NCBI GenBank assembly: GCA_022661535.1 | Contig: JAKULF010000001.1 | Coordinates: 3,906,001 to 3,970,000 of the forward strand | Reading direction: 5' to 3' | Length of the DNA: 64,000 nt | From: Eutypa lata | Lineage: Eukaryota > Ascomycota > Sordariomycetes > Xylariales > Diatrypaceae | In this document: positions 11,300 to 24,995 of the stretch, in pieces | How the letters are laid out: each line of letters starts with the position of its first letter | How positions within the stretch are numbered: the first letter of the stretch is position 1 | The notes under the pieces: generated by a model | Seen by the model: the letters and a program-made list of their open reading frames with translations, nothing else | Databases searched by the model: none | What the model was told of the DNA's origin: nothing | Translations under genes and position numbers: made by a program

Positions 11300-12597
11300 T
11301 CAAGAGCCTTCCCTTATTAACGACGCATCATGGTCAATCCACCCGATATTTGGCTGTTTTCCCGCTGGTGTCATGAAAACATCTACGGGCCATCGATAAG
11401 GTTTAACATCCATGCTGTTGAACACCTCAGTAACATCACTTGCTCCTTCCGCCGCTTCATCGTATCCTGGGCCATATACATGGTACACCGCCATTGTAGT
11501 ATTGACACCCATGTTGCCGTTGGGCTGCCCAGTCCACTCGGTATATCCTGCAGGGAGGATGCTGGAGTCGAAGGACGTATCCATGAAGATACTCCGGTGT
11601 AGAGCATTCCAAGGTCGCCCGAGCGAACACAGGTCCTCAATTTCGGAGGCTATAGAGTTATTGGCAGCAACAACCCTCGTGTTAGAAATGTACACTCCGT
11701 ACTTGTTAGGAAACGTCGTGTTAGTCCCCTTCCAAGCGGTGATACCGCCTCCACAACCTCGCAGCGAGAGCAGAGACTTCTCGATGTAGAGAGTCCCGAA
11801 ACCGTAGAGGAAGTCTGTCTGTCCCGCCACGACACTGTCATGGAAATATGCATTTCCCAGTTTGCCGATATAAACCTAGATCAGTCAGTCATCGGGTGCG
11901 ATACTTCAAACCCCCTTATATAATAGAATACGGCGCTTACAGTGTCTTGGTAGCTATAAAACCCACAGGAATAGAATCCAGCGTTAGCACGACTCACCCC
12001 TAAGGCATGAGCCGGCCCATACGAATATGGTATGTACTCGTTGTGAAAGTTGATGTTATACGCACGGAAGTCGGTACAACCGAACGGAGTATATTCCGGC
12101 ACGGGGAACCCGGTAGGTCCGGAGCCCGTCAAGGTCGCGTTCAGTGTCGGTCCTACGGTAAGAACACCCGTGTATACATTGTCCGTAAATGTTCCCTCGT
12201 GGTTAGCCGAGTTCCAGTAGATCTGAACATCGTTTTCTGTTCTATTCTTCTCGTGAACCCCGGCGTAGGAATCATGTCGCCATGGTGTATCTGACATGCC
12301 AAGTAGCGTGAGAGGTCCCTGCCGTGTTACATTTAGTTGCTCGGTATATTTCCCTGGTGCGATCAACACAGTGTATGGCGCTGTGTCATTTGGGATAGAT
12401 GTGATAGCGCTCTGTATGGTCTCGAAATCTGCCCTTGCATCTGACTGGCTCACGTAAAGGGTTCGTGGAGGACATCCATCAAGGGGATTGGGTGTCTTCC
12501 TCTGGCATTGTTTATAGCTATTGGTAGGTATAGTGCTCGCCAAGGTGGAAGGTACGAGTAGTGCAAAGGTAAGAAGCAAGTCCTTCTGGTTAAACAT
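11300..12597 (-). CDS. Pectin methylesterase (CE8), secreted
   Basis: Two exons on the minus strand, 12597-11941 and 11875-11300, with a 65-bp intron (GTAAGC...CTGACTGATCTAG) in phase 0; 410 residues. A signal peptide covers about residues 1-20. CE8 features in order: FETIQSAITSIP, GKYTEQLNV, SYQDT (215-219, continuing with Val220 after the intron; general acid Asp218), GQTDFLYG (237-244, nucleophile Asp240) and LGRPW (Arg306). These are the catalytic and substrate residues of pectinesterases, which remove methyl esters from homogalacturonan in the plant wall. Several Asn-X-Ser/Thr sites fit secretion. The active site is complete and I see no break. The intron falls inside the QDTV motif. Confidence 0.9.
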
Positions 12598-15500
12598 GCT
12601 CGATGTGATTGAAGATATTAGAAAGATGATTGTTTAGAGATTTGTGTTGTTGAGAGAAAGTGAAGTTCCCTTAAAACCGTTCTCAAAATTCAACCCTTTA
12701 CCTATTTAGCAGAGATCCAACTCGTCCTTACACACGCTGCTTGGGGATAATGGTATTTATTAGAATTCCCAGTCAAAGACAGTCTGCGGGGTTGCAAATG
12801 CGAATATGTATTTCGTTCTTTACTAGATTTGGTAACTTAGCTCCTGGTTGGCTAAATTCCATTGGTGGAAAATAATTTGGAGTAATTCAGGGGAACTTAC
12901 TTCAACTAACCTAGACATCGAGGATCAGTTCGTGTATCCGAAAATGAAGATTATTTCCCATCTACGTTTCGCTTCTGGAGGACGGGGATCCAGAAAAGGT
13001 CCGAGTAATCTTGCATACGGAGCTCTTTTCCGAAGTCACTGCGAGTCAGAATATACCGCTCAAATAATTTATCTAGCCAACAACGCGGCCCATGGTTTCT
13101 TAGTATGAGTTGTGTATCTAACCGGAAAACTCACTGTTATCAGGCTGGTGTACTTTAGATCTCTAGACTTAGCAATACCCCTTGTTTCCGGTACTAGATA
13201 ATGCGAGAGCTTTGACGCGTTTGAGAACTCTTGTGTCGTCCAACTGAGCATCTTGGAGTGTCTGACTCATTTCCACGTGTGCGACGTTGATCAACAAAAT
13301 CAAGTTTGATTTGGCATGGCCAAGTTTGTTCACTGTTTGCGATATCAACTTCTTTCTTGCTACCATGAGGAATCTGATGCCGAACTCGCGAGAACTTCCT
13401 ACAATCGCTTCTTGGGACCCTCAAGCGTAGAAATGAATCTCTTCATAGTACGATTAATCTCCTCGGGCTCGGAGGCTATACTCTCAGTATGTAGTGCGTC
13501 TTCGCGTTATATGAGAAGTATAATACCTCTCGTCCTCAGTTCGGTTAAGAAGGACATAGCTAGGTTAGCTATACCATTATCACGACAGGTGCCTGACAGA
13601 AATGGTCCTAGTGATAAGACTACATTAAATACTGATGGAAAAGCGAGAGTGGATATTTACTTTATAATAGCACTATCGGATTAGCCACATATTCGCAGCT
13701 AAGATTAGGTTGCCCGAGAATATGATTTTATACGCACAGTGAAAGAGAAAAAATGCTGACGCGGCTACGATGAAAAGGTCCGTTAGCTATGAAATAGTTA
13801 TATTAAAGTTTAACACAGCCTTCCTAACCCCCTTTATCTCTCTGATTTCATGTCTCAGAAAGACATAAGCCTTTGTTGAAAAGACATCGACGTTGCAACG
13901 TAACACGATTCTATATGACTCCCCAGAAAGAAAATTAAAACAAAGTAACGAGCGACTGCAGTCATAGGTAGATGCATTGCATAGCAACAGCTCACATCCC
14001 TCACTGATTCGAACATAAATCAGCACTTCCTCCCTCAACTCCGTGTTGATGGATGAATTGTGATCCATAAAGTCACAAAAGAACCACATGGCATGCCTTG
14101 CGGGCGTAGTGAGGCGTAAGCCTCCAGGATCCGACCTTTTTTAAGAGCCCATCGGCTCAGTGTCCTAGATGGGTTCAGTGCCATCGGGCTCCAAAACCTG
14201 TCTGCTGCTGCTCTCCTGCTGCCCAAGGGGAGGTCCGTGTCGGCATGAATCCGCTGGCTTGGGCACCGGCCCCTTCTTCGACGTCTCCTTTCGCTGAGTC
14301 CATTGGTTGTATTTCCCCTTAAAATGTGAACACGAAAAGTAACTAACGTTATCGATCACCACTAGAACGCCATCATTTTCGTGTGGGCAGATGCTACATC
14401 TACATTAGCAGGGACCACCTTGTGACACCCCTAGCCTGTTGGATAGGGGTGCTGTGTCTAGGAAGAATGGGTTCGAAAAGTCTTAAAGGGGCAAGACCTG
14501 CTTGCAATATTTAGAGACAGAATATAAAGGAAAAGTACAAATGAGAGTGAATTGTCGCCAGTGTTCGAAAATAGGGGCGTAGGTTGAATATGGCAAATTA
14601 GAAATCGTCCGAGAATATTGAGAAAAGACTACTCAATATATAGGTAGCATGATCCAGAGAACATCAGTTCCATACCATCATCAGGAACAAAGTCCATTAG
14701 TCTCATACCTGGCATCGTTACCCCATTCTTTATTCATGTTAGTCATATACATACTCGCCCATGTGTGGTGAGTCGAGCAACTGGTGATATAGAGATTGAA
14801 AGTAAATGACAAGAAGGTTATGATCAGTACCTGAAGATACAATCGCTTCGGTCTAAGCTTCCTCATTAACGGCATATACCTTGAGGATAGGAATGCTTCA
14901 TAACAGGGAGCATAACGTCAACATGATTCAGTAGCATCAGTCATCCAAGAACAAAGAACGCTGGGAGTACCTATCAAGCTATATCGTAATGTCCTGCCTA
15001 TGAGAAAGTTGGCCTTGCAAATAATTATTTGACTAACAAAGTCATCCCGCGTTCCAGCCTCGGTCACCGGTAAGTTCACAGGGCAGATTGAGGCGTTGAG
15101 TCAAGTCCTCCAGTAACCTTCAGTCGTGATAGTCTACCCACAGCCTGGTATCATATCGTGGATATGATGATGGAGCCTTAACACCGTGGCTATGATAGAT
15201 GCCCTAAGACATCTCTATTATCCCGTACCATCTGTATGTAAGTCTGACTTTCCATCATATTTGCCATTCAGTAGATTCTTTTCATTATCGAATCCAATAT
15301 ATTAGATGTGTGTCCTCGTGGAAAATCGTCGATGTGTACCATGTTCAATGGAACTGCTGAAATCATTGTGTAACCCTTTGCGGCAACTAATGGCCATTCT
15401 TATGAGAATCTTGTAAGTACTCTGTATTCTCCCTCGGGGTTAATCGGACCTGTAATAGCCAAATTAGGTACAAATGGGTCCAAGTGTCATGTGTTGTGGG

Positions 15501-17272
15501 ATCAGAGTGACAAGGTGACAACCCCCTTATATTGAACAGTCTGAAGCCTGACCTTCTAGGTTTTCTAGGAAGGTGACGACCCTAAAGACCTGAATATATA
15601 CCCCGCAAACCGGTGATTATACTAAACACCGCTCGTCACCTGACACCAAGCTCGAAATGGCTACGCTGCCACAGTATTGCCCTCGCCGTTAAATCACTTT
15701 ACACTTTGAGATAGGAATTGTTCCGAAGTCAAGTCCAAATCTTGGTATAGCCTGATTTACACAAACTAACTGGGACTTATAAGGGGGTCACAGCAGCTGC
15801 TACTGGCCTTTTTCAGGGAGACCCAAGTGACAGCGTGGATGGGTGGTTGGTAGGGCTGAACGTGAATGTAGCACAAATAGCAAGGGCACTGTGGCATGGA
15901 ATCAATTTGATCAATACAAGCTTGTCAACAAAGCATTGCTGTGAGATATGAACAGTGTAATGGAGTAAGCTATCAAGGCCAGAAGTACCTGGAAGTCACC
16001 ACTACAGTCATGACCAGGAGCAGGAATGAATGGATTCCATAATGCTCTCATATCTGGGAATTGTAGTAACCTGCATGCAAAGTCGACAGGGGAGCATTAG
16101 ATACTACGTAGTAGACCGTCAGGTGCTGGTGGCCGAAGGTTGCATGCGGGCCAACTACGTAGCATTGACCCCCATTACAACCGTTTTCTCTACAGCGAAC
16201 ATCATTTTCCCTCTTTGGGGATAGGGGCTATTATCAGCTAGGTAGTACAGGTTGCTTGTCTACTTTTTCAACCAGATTCCTGTAGGTAAAGCTGACCCTA
16301 TGACTACCTAAGGCTGAGTATTTGGTTGTTTGCGAGTGGCGTGAAGCATTGTACGTCACGCCTACATTCCATAATCGATTGAATGGGATGTAGTAATACT
16401 CGTTTGGTGGTCATTTGATACCAGTGCGAATGCCTTTTACTTGTGCTAATCAAAACGTGCCAAAAACAGCAAAACTATCTATACTATAGGAGGAGGTGAG
16501 TCAAACTTTGGGAATTTTAGAAAGGGCTACTTTTATTTAGCTAAACTGAAGTAGTGAAAGAGCATTGTAATTTCTGTAGTTAACTACGACATTCGGGGCT
16601 TCATTAGCATGTAGCTGTGATTGGCGATGAGGGTTCAGAGAAAATACTAGGTAGGATGTGGGCTTTGTACGCCTATGTAGCATACATGGATGTCAGAATG
16701 TCTATCTACATTCCAGAGCTTATGGGCACCCCAAGTACTGCCATGGAGTGATAGCGGGATATCTACTACGTAGTAGCTATTTTCTATGCAACTCATTCTA
16801 CTTAAATAGAGTTTCGGTACCACACCCATATCAGTGCCACAAGTCATACAGATCTTATCTTTGTTCGATGGCAAATAGTGTGGTGTAAGCCGCCGAATTG
16901 TCTAGCTGGGAGGCCTATTGTGTTGGGTGATTACTTACTGAATCAATATATCACTCCGTAAACCATACAGTCGGGATTGATAGTATTAGATTTAGATACG
17001 GCTTTCTCCATAAACCTCCATGAACAGCATCAGACAGCATCAGGGGGTTATTAACTAGATTGTCTTTCTATACTTACCACATCATCAGTTAAAGCGTCCC
17101 GTCCCTAATGATTACGAGGTTGCCCTTTCCTCTCGGTACACGGCGATTTACTTCCCCGCGGCTAAAGGCACTTTCTGACAACGCCTTCGACATATCAAGA
17201 GGCCACCGCTCGCGGGATGGATAAGACTATGACTGCCCCAATGCCAAGTCATAGGACAACTAGAACAAAGCC
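12598..17272. other. Gene-poor, AT-rich region
   Basis: About 4.7 kb without a gene I can support. Open frames are short, lack recognisable motifs and start or stop irregularly; examples are a plus frame at 13316-13684 and a minus frame at 14165-14362. It includes two TACGTA-centred palindromes at 16102-16113 and 16763-16776. The sequence may be decayed repeats, but I could not identify a parent element. Confidence 0.5.
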
Positions 17273-18370
17273 TTGATATGGCTTCAAATGAGTGCAGTGC
17301 GTCGTCTAAATACAGAGCCCGATTTCACGCTAACAACCAGCTCTCGCAAAGAAGTCTACTCCAACATGCCCCCAACATGGCGATTTGTAACGATGCGACC
17401 AAACTCCACTGGACCTAGAGCGTCTCTTCCCGATTTCTTCCTTCTCTGTAGTTCGCCGTAGTTCTCCCATCGCTCGTCGAGATCCGCGATGGGACACTAT
17501 TATATCCTCAACTGACAACAAGGCTCCTCAAAAGCGGCGGAGCTTGTCGAAATCTAGATACGCCCTCAAAGGCTCCGATAACCAGAGGAAACTGATAAGA
17601 ACCATATATCGACTGGAGTAAAGTCCAGAAGAATGGACGTCATGCGAGTGGTCAAGTACTTCAAGTACAACACGGTCTCTGCTGTAGGGTACGGCCGACC
17701 TTTCGGTTTTCTCGACGCCGACAAGGATGCCTATGGAGTAACCAAGGTTATGGAAGTCGTGATTCCTCCTCCTCCAACAAGGATGGCTCTATACCCCTTA
17801 GCCTTCTCAGCCATATTTCCTCTCATGAAGCTGTTCTAGCTAAAGCCAACCGACGACAGGGACATAGGGGTTGCACTAGGAATCACCAAACGCCAAGTCG
17901 CACGGCGGTACGGCCATGTTAGAGTTAAGGTCAGCAATATGCCATAATTACTTCTCGATTCGGGCCTACCTTAAGAAGACATCGAAGCCGACTGCCTCAT
18001 GAAACTCATTGGCAGGACGGGTACACTGTCCGCAGCTCTCGATGTCGCGATCTTCTACGTCTTGAAGTATGTACTGGAAACTACAGCAGTAAATTGAAGC
18101 GGCCATCGAAACAGCTTCCCGGCCTGTTATATCAGATGACGAGAAGAAGGGTCCCTCGTATTTCCAACCGGTCATTAAGGAGGCAATGCGGCTTTGGCTG
18201 CCCCCTACCCCCCCGCACCTCGGTAGTCTTCTAAAGATGAGGTGACCTGCGGTATGAAGGTACCACTAGCAGGGACCTATGGAAAGTACTTAGCTTTGGT
18301 GGTTATGGTTACGTCTTTATTATGCACATCAAGTTCTCCAAAAAGGGCCATTGGTGGTTTACCCCTTTTC
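17273..18370 (+). pseudogene. Cytochrome P450 relic
   Basis: Fragments of a fungal P450 remain in order but in different frames with stops between. At 17633-17839 one frame reads KYFKYNTVSAVGYG, then RPFGFLDADKDAYG, which is the helix C/D region common in benzoate-hydroxylase-like P450s. At about 17840-17920 comes KPTDDRDIGVALGITKRQVA with RRYG. At about 18150-18215 comes SYFQPVIKEAMRLWLPPTPP, the helix K region with the ExxR motif (EAMR). Near 18248-18290 a stretch resembling the following PxAG turn (MKVPLAGTYG) remains. I could not find the heme-binding FxxGxxxC region downstream. The upstream limit is uncertain. Clearly non-functional. Confidence 0.75.
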
Positions 18371-20102
18371 AGGAGTTTTTGGTAGTAACTCCCTGGTTAA
18401 GTCACCTAGTAGAGACAATTGCTAACCCCAGATGATCCAGTAGGCAACGATTAATCATGATGAATAATAAGCAGCTCTTTGGTGGCGATGCTGCAGTTTT
18501 CAGTGCGGGTCGGTGGCTAAAAGTCAACCCCAATAAAGTTAAGGGATGGAGAAGTGTTTTGGGCTAACCCTTGCCACTGGAGTCCGCTCTCGGTATTTAG
18601 GGAAAGGATGGAAAGGTCGTATTTGATGTATGTCATCACTTTGTTTCGTTCAGCTGTCGATGTCTCGTTATCATACCTACTCCTTGGAAACTCGCTGATG
18701 ACACACAGGACCACTCTAGTCCCTGAGGCGGGTTGTCCTCGCAATAGTCAATCCGGTAGAGCCTTTCAAATCAAGACAGCATGGGGAGGCCATAATACAT
18801 GGTACGCTTACGAAGGTTACGAAACGAAACTTATCTTGATTCTTATGGAGTAGGTTGAAAAGGGGGCCGTTGGGGTAGGCCTAGGCCCTTGGATTCTAAT
18901 AACGATGAGTGGTTATTCTGCAACGAAGAGCACATACCTACACTATTACAATTCCAAGGTATATTAATGATAAAAGCCTGTCTTCTATAAATTGAGCTTC
19001 ACCTACGTATTTTAAATTTAACTCAAAATCTCTATGTGTGGTCGTTGATGAGTTGCCAGTCTCTAGGAAGGGAGGATAAGGGTGGTAAGCAGAGAGGTAG
19101 CCAGTCAACCATCCCACTTTCCCTATATAGAGCACTGTAGTGACTTGCTGCATCGTGATAACTCCCATCAACGGTTATAAATTTTATCAAACCACATATT
19201 TCACATAGATACGCATGTAAGTGGGGTGGAGTGAGAGCAGGTTAGTTTCTGCAGGAGTCGGATAGGTCAGTAGATATAGATGTAAAGTTTGAGATTTTAC
19301 GATATGAACTGTGCTTCCGGTAGTGTTACTCCTGCTAAAGTGACTACGGACTTCAAGGAATAGTAGCAGACGTAGTTTTCTATAGATATAGCTGCACTGC
19401 CGGAGATATATTGTGGTGGTAATGAAGAAAGGGGTAAGAGGTGGGGAGGAGACTTTGCGGCAGTCAGCTTGTTGGATAATTTTGAGGGATGTTTATCTGC
19501 GTATATAGCTGTGCGTATATAGGTAGGGGTTGCAAGAAGTGTTTAGCCTGGTTCTCAGGAGTCTCTGAGTACGGTTTGCTTGCGTCTTTTAGTGACTCAC
19601 GTTCGAGGAGGTGATGCTTTCATTGTATAAAAGCTTCTTAATGGTCACAACTTGTTGTTGAGACTGGGGGAGAAGCACTAAAATCGTAGCCCCTGGTCCA
19701 CCTGAAGCGCGTGTCACTGGGCGAAAGAACGCGCGTACTTTGCTAGATACATAAAGAAAATAAAAATCTTGCTTCTGCTCCGAAGTTGGCAAGGGTTTTT
19801 ACAAGATAGCATCTAACAGACATGTCCACAGTTATCGGCCCCCTTTCAAACGTATGCAGACATGTGCGTGTATAATGATACCGATAGCAACACACACCGA
19901 CAAAGAATGGTGTGGGCGTCTCGCATTTTGTCTACGTGATTTAGGGATGCTACTACTAATGATACAAGAATATCCATTCATACCATACCATGCGTCATGC
20001 AATCGATGAAACCATCCATTCTCGTCTACCCGTCCATCCATCAGGCCGTCAATCCATCAATCAATCAATCCATCTATCTATCTATTCATTGGATATGGTT
20101 AA
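18371..20102. other. Gene-poor spacer with a CATC/CAAT microsatellite
   Basis: No supported gene. A CCATC, CAATC and CTAT simple-repeat tract lies at about 20030-20092, just past the 3' end of the UDP-glucose dehydrogenase gene. Confidence 0.5.
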
Positions 20103-21971
20103 TTACCTCCCAGACGCCCGCCACTTAGAAGCGACACCGATCGCCTCGACCCTGAAGCCCAGATCCTCGAGAGCGGCTGAGTTGACCGTGTTCCTGCCAT
20201 CGAACACATGCATGGGCTTCTCCATCAGGTGGCTTATCCGCTCCCAGTCGAGCTTTTCGTGCTTCGCCCCCGGCGACTTGGCGCGCACTGGGATGTCGGG
20301 CGTGGAGCTGCCGGTGGATTCGGCTACCTTGCCGCCGTTAGTAGCGGCAAGGTGGCCGTTCCGCTGAGGGGCATTGCCGGTCTTGGGCGGCTTGTTACTG
20401 AACATGTCCCACTCGGTTAGGATAATAACAGCGTGCGCATCTTGGCAGGCATCATAGGGGTTGTCCTGGACGGCGATACGGGGGTCGTCCAGGGTGGTCT
20501 GCAAGTCGGCATAGATCTGCTCCTTCCGGACCTTGGGATCGAAGATGTGGATGGTGGCATTCTCGGCAAGAAGCTTCTGGGCAACGGTGATAGCCGGGGA
20601 CTCCCTGGTGTCTCCCGTGTCCTTCTTATATGCGAAGCCTAGGATGGCCAACTTCTTGTTGGATAAAGTGCTGTGCATCGTGTGGACAATGCGCTTCACG
20701 AAGCGGGCCATTTGGTACTCATTAACCTCAACTACAGCCTTCCAGTACGCCGCAACCTCTGGTAGGTTAAGCGTCTCAGAGATGTACACTAGGTTCAGAA
20801 TGTCTTTTCTGAAGCAACTTCCGCCAAAACCCACTGAAGCATTCATCATCTTGGGGCCAATCCGCGTGTCTAAACCCACTGCATAGGAAACATCTTGGAT
20901 GTTGGCCGAAACGGCCTCGCATATGGAGGAGAGGGCGTTGATGCTGGAAATGCGCTGGGCGAGCAATGCATTGGCTGCCAGCTTGGATAGTTCTGAAGAC
21001 CACAAGTTCATGGTGATGAGCTTCTCCCGGGGAATCCAATTAGCGTAGACATCGCATAGCGACTCTGCGGCAGCATATCCAGACTCAGTCTCTAAGCAAC
21101 CAATGAGAATACGATCAGGGTTCAGAAGGTTGGTAACAGCAGTTCCCTCGGCCAAGAACTCAGGGTTAGATAGGACCTCGAAGTGTACGCCTGGCTGCGC
21201 GTTGGCGGCCAGAATCTCTCTCATAGCATCTGCTGTCCCAACTGGCACTGTACTCTTCTCAACTACAATAGTATCTCTTTGGGCAGCCTTGGCGACACGG
21301 CGTGTCGCAGCCTCTAGCCATCCTAAATCGGAAGCCTTTCCGGCTCCTAGACCCGTCTTCTTGGTTGGGGTGTTGACTCCAATAAAAATGATGTCGGCTT
21401 CACGGATCTTCTCTTCGATGGCCGTAGAGAAGATCAGGTTGGGCTTTCGGCCTTCAGAGCCATCTCGCGCAGGCTGAACTAGTTGAAATAAGTTCGGCTC
21501 GTAAACCGGTAAGGAATCAGAGTTCCACGCCGCAATTCGGCGCTCGTCAATGTCGACCACCGTTATCTGCAGATGCGGCGCCTTGTTGGCAATGACAGCA
21601 GCACTTGGTCCACCCTATTTTGCAAGCAAAACACGTTAGTTAAGAGCAGAACATTTGAACAATTCTGAATTCTTTTAACATCTCATTCCTGTTGTATTTT
21701 CTCCCCTCATTGTATTCTGTGCAAAGGCGGGGAGGGGCAAGAATTAAGTTAAAGCTAGCGATGGTAGGTATAGATAGGATAGAGTAGATAGGGGGAAAAA
21801 GAACTGTCATCGAGTCGCATCGCATGCCATGCATGGCGTCAAATCACAATTCCGATGCAAAGTAAAAATAAGCCCGAAACTGTAAATGTCAGGTACACAT
21901 ACCACATATCCACCACCAATGCAGCAGATGTTCTTCACTTCTCTCTTGCGCTTTAGGTCGGGTCGCGTCAT
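20103..21971 (-). CDS. UDP-glucose 6-dehydrogenase
   Basis: Two exons on the minus strand: 21971-21903 (23 codons) and 21614-20103, with a 288-bp phase-0 intron (GTATGT...AAATAG); 526 residues. The intron splits the NAD-binding loop: exon 1 ends ICCIGGGYV and exon 2 begins GGPSAAVI. Next come TVVDIDERRIAAWN, IGVNTPTK, VVEKSTVPVGTA, LSNPEFLAEGTA and the catalytic loop VGFGGSCFRKD with Cys290. The C-terminal UDP-binding domain has GFAYKKDTGDTRESP and VFDGRN. It oxidises UDP-glucose to UDP-glucuronate with two NAD+, in the cytosol. The segment near 435-470 is an extended Ser/Thr/Pro-rich insertion that may be specific to the fungal form. The start at 21971 is the only ATG upstream of the Rossmann strand. 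Confidence 0.93.
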
Positions 21972-24900
21972 GGCTGGTGCTGAAGCTAACACTTCTGATT
22001 ATACTTTGTATTTATTTAGGGTAAATAATATGTTCTCTTTCTTCGTCGTTTTCGATTTCCGTGAGATCGTGTCACCGGCCTACTTGCGATCTATGTCAAG
22101 GTCCAGGTTGGAATCGTTTAGGAGACGTCGACGTAGAGTGAATGCTGATAGTCCCGAATCTTAACAAAAGCCCATGCCATGCCATCCGCATTCGATACCG
22201 GAGGGGCCGCCTAGAAATGCGGTCTGAAGTGGGCACGAGGGAGTACATACAAAAAATGCCAAGTCTCGTGGTGGACTTATCGCGGGACAGGGGAGGGGTG
22301 TTGCCTTTTTGTGAGCATGTACCTAGTGTAATGGTACTATCCGTATAAAAGAAGAGACGAAGAGACCATAAGTGTAGGGATGACCGGCTGACCCTCGTTC
22401 AACCGTGGTTTGGTTAGGTAGGTGGTGGTGCTGAATTTTAGGCACGCAATTCCCAGGGAACGCTATTGGCTTAATTGAGTGTCAACTATAAAGTAGACTA
22501 TAACTACTGGAGGGTCCCTCCGTAGCGTCCTGCTACGTTGGGAGGAGTCCCCTGGGCTGGACTAGAGTTGGTTGAGAACAGACAGAAAGGGATGAGAAAT
22601 GATGCCAAGATGTTTGAAGGCCGGGGTTACGCGAAGGAATACTTTTAACGCAGAAAGGGAGGATATGAAAGTCAATCAGGAGGTGTCCACACCACGTAAT
22701 AAAAGCCGAAAAGGGGGTCAGCAGACGAGCTGGTACTGATATAAGCAATTGGATATCGGAGGAAAAGAATGACTTAAATCAATAGTATTGAACACATGTG
22801 TTCAACTGGTTCGTCAAGAATTGTAATGACTGTGATTGCTACTTAGTATACATACACACATACCTACTTACTATGACAATATGGGAAGTGGTGGCTACCT
22901 AGAGGTAGTTAGTGTTAGTGCAAGGTCAGATCAGATGTAGGTAACAGTGGCTTGGTAAGTGGTAGGTAAGAGATAGAGTGCGTATGTGTACCTGCTTACC
23001 TGGCCTAATGCCATGTATGTAGATACCTACTAACATACACACCTACTGACTGCTCTGGTTTACAAAGGTACCTATCTGCGAATGTTCTGGATTTTGGATG
23101 ACATGACACGGGCCGAGATTGGGAAGGATATGAGGTCGGCATGTAGTTAGACACTGACATAAGAAGGATAATGGCACGCACAATCAACGGCACTAGCATC
23201 TCCAGTTTGCCGACTCAGGAGGCTAGTTAGGTGCTCCTTTCTTTCGGTTTTCTCGGATGTTAGGGGTGTTATAGTTGCCCGGCATTGCAGACTCTTCTAG
23301 GCGGGGTGGCAGGTTGCGACCTAAGAAGGCTGAGACAGGTATCAGCTCATTGTTCGCAATAGCTACACGGGCGATTGAATGAGTCTGTCTGTCTGTGAGT
23401 TTCGAAAAAGATGTTGGCGGCTAACCGGCAAGTAGAAAGTCGCACAAGTCTTACCCAAATCTTGTCAATCTTCACCTTGTGGGAGCTTGCCAAGATGTTG
23501 CCAAGCGCGCCGTCCATGCTTAATGCTGTTTTGTATGGCCTCATCTTATTTGCTTTTTGCTAGCCTGATCCGGTAGACCTCGAGTATGTAGGTACATTGT
23601 CAGGCTCAGCTGGGGCGTATCTTTTAAGAGTTTCCACTGATAAGCAAGAGGCTTGGCAGGTTGTAAGCTAAAGCCAGGGAGGCGAACGTTTACGAGGTAC
23701 GAGTTGGATTTTTTTGATGTTGGTATGTAGTTGCCTGTTAAGTAGGAAGGCAGGAAAGGTAGGAGAGGAGAGGAAAGGAGAGATGTTTTGAATTACCTAC
23801 AATAGTAGACTACAGTGGTGGTGCAGAGATGTGAGGTGTCCTAGGTATGTATGTATCAATCCGAGAAAGCCGAGGCCAAATAACTACCTAGGTAGTTAAT
23901 CATCGCTCAAATCGTTATCACACCGAGTTACCTACAATGTAGCACTTCCAGGTGCAATTAAGCACCCCTTGTTTTGTGAAGCCACAGCGATCATCAAAGT
24001 ACTTTTGGTTCATGTAGAGATGATGTTATATGGAATACTTAAGGTATTAATATTCAATTATCCTTATAAACAGTAGTTAGGTAGAGATACAATTAAATGT
24101 GTACATACATGCCTACATAGAAAGGAAGACCGAAGACCGACATTCTTCGTCCATCTTCAGCTATGATTGGTACTCAAGTCAAACTGCCAAGAGGCTAATC
24201 AGACGCCCCTCTTCCTTCGCTAAAGTTGCATCATTATAGCCCGGGTCTGTACTAAAAGTTTCGCATAGCAGTAGTAACTAGATGTATCCAGTGTCTTTCG
24301 AACCTGCTAACAATCTCACTGATTAATACCTGTTTGCCTGTCTGGACGTGCCAGCGTCAGCTATTTGCAGCAGTACATACATACATACATACAATCCCCA
24401 ACACCAAAGGCCAAGGCCAAGTCGTCGCCGTCAGATCCGTTCAGTCAGCTCCAATCTTCGTATTCTCGATCGCATCATACAGCTCTCCTCTTGACTTCCT
24501 CTCTCTTTTTTTTTAAAACCCTTCTTTGAGTACATGTGCAGGAGGGAGAGAAGAATAAACTTGAAACGTCATTTGTGTTTGGTTTTATGTAACAATACCT
24601 TACTTATGCATTGCTAGCTAAGCACCTATATACGAACCATAGCAATATCATCAGTATCTACTATTCAACTCACTTCTTAATTCCGACTAATCATTCTGCT
24701 TATTACTACCACTATCCTCCTTTTTTCTATTTTTGAACGACCACTCGATCCATTTGCGACGCTCCCATTCGTTCAAACCCGATTCTTCATTTTTGCTGCA
24801 TACCACAGTTTCCCTATAACCGCCAAAGGGTTCAATCACCTACGTATCAAATACCACGACCTCGAAAGCAGACAATTTTGAGGTGTCAGTTAATTAATGC

Positions 24901-24995
24901 ACGTGCCGTTTTAAATTGAGTTTTGCTCTGAAGTCAAAACCTCAGGAGCTACCTATTAAAAAAAAAGAACGGAGGGAAAGAAGTGCTTCGTCCCA
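21972..24995. other. Long intergenic region rich in simple repeats
   Basis: About 3 kb between the divergent dehydrogenase and transporter genes. It contains many TAGGTA/TACCTA tracts (22860-23060), an AGGAGAGG tract near 23760, a perfect 18-bp palindrome at 23881-23898 and a TACA microsatellite near 24374-24394. No supported gene. Confidence 0.6.

Noticed and set aside
13316..13684. 122-codon plus frame
   Set aside because: No motif, no splice extension, in AT-rich DNA; composition like random sequence.
14035..14362. Minus frames encoding a Lys/Pro-rich peptide, considered as transposon remnant
   Set aside because: No integrase, reverse transcriptase or zinc-knuckle motif and no flanking repeats.
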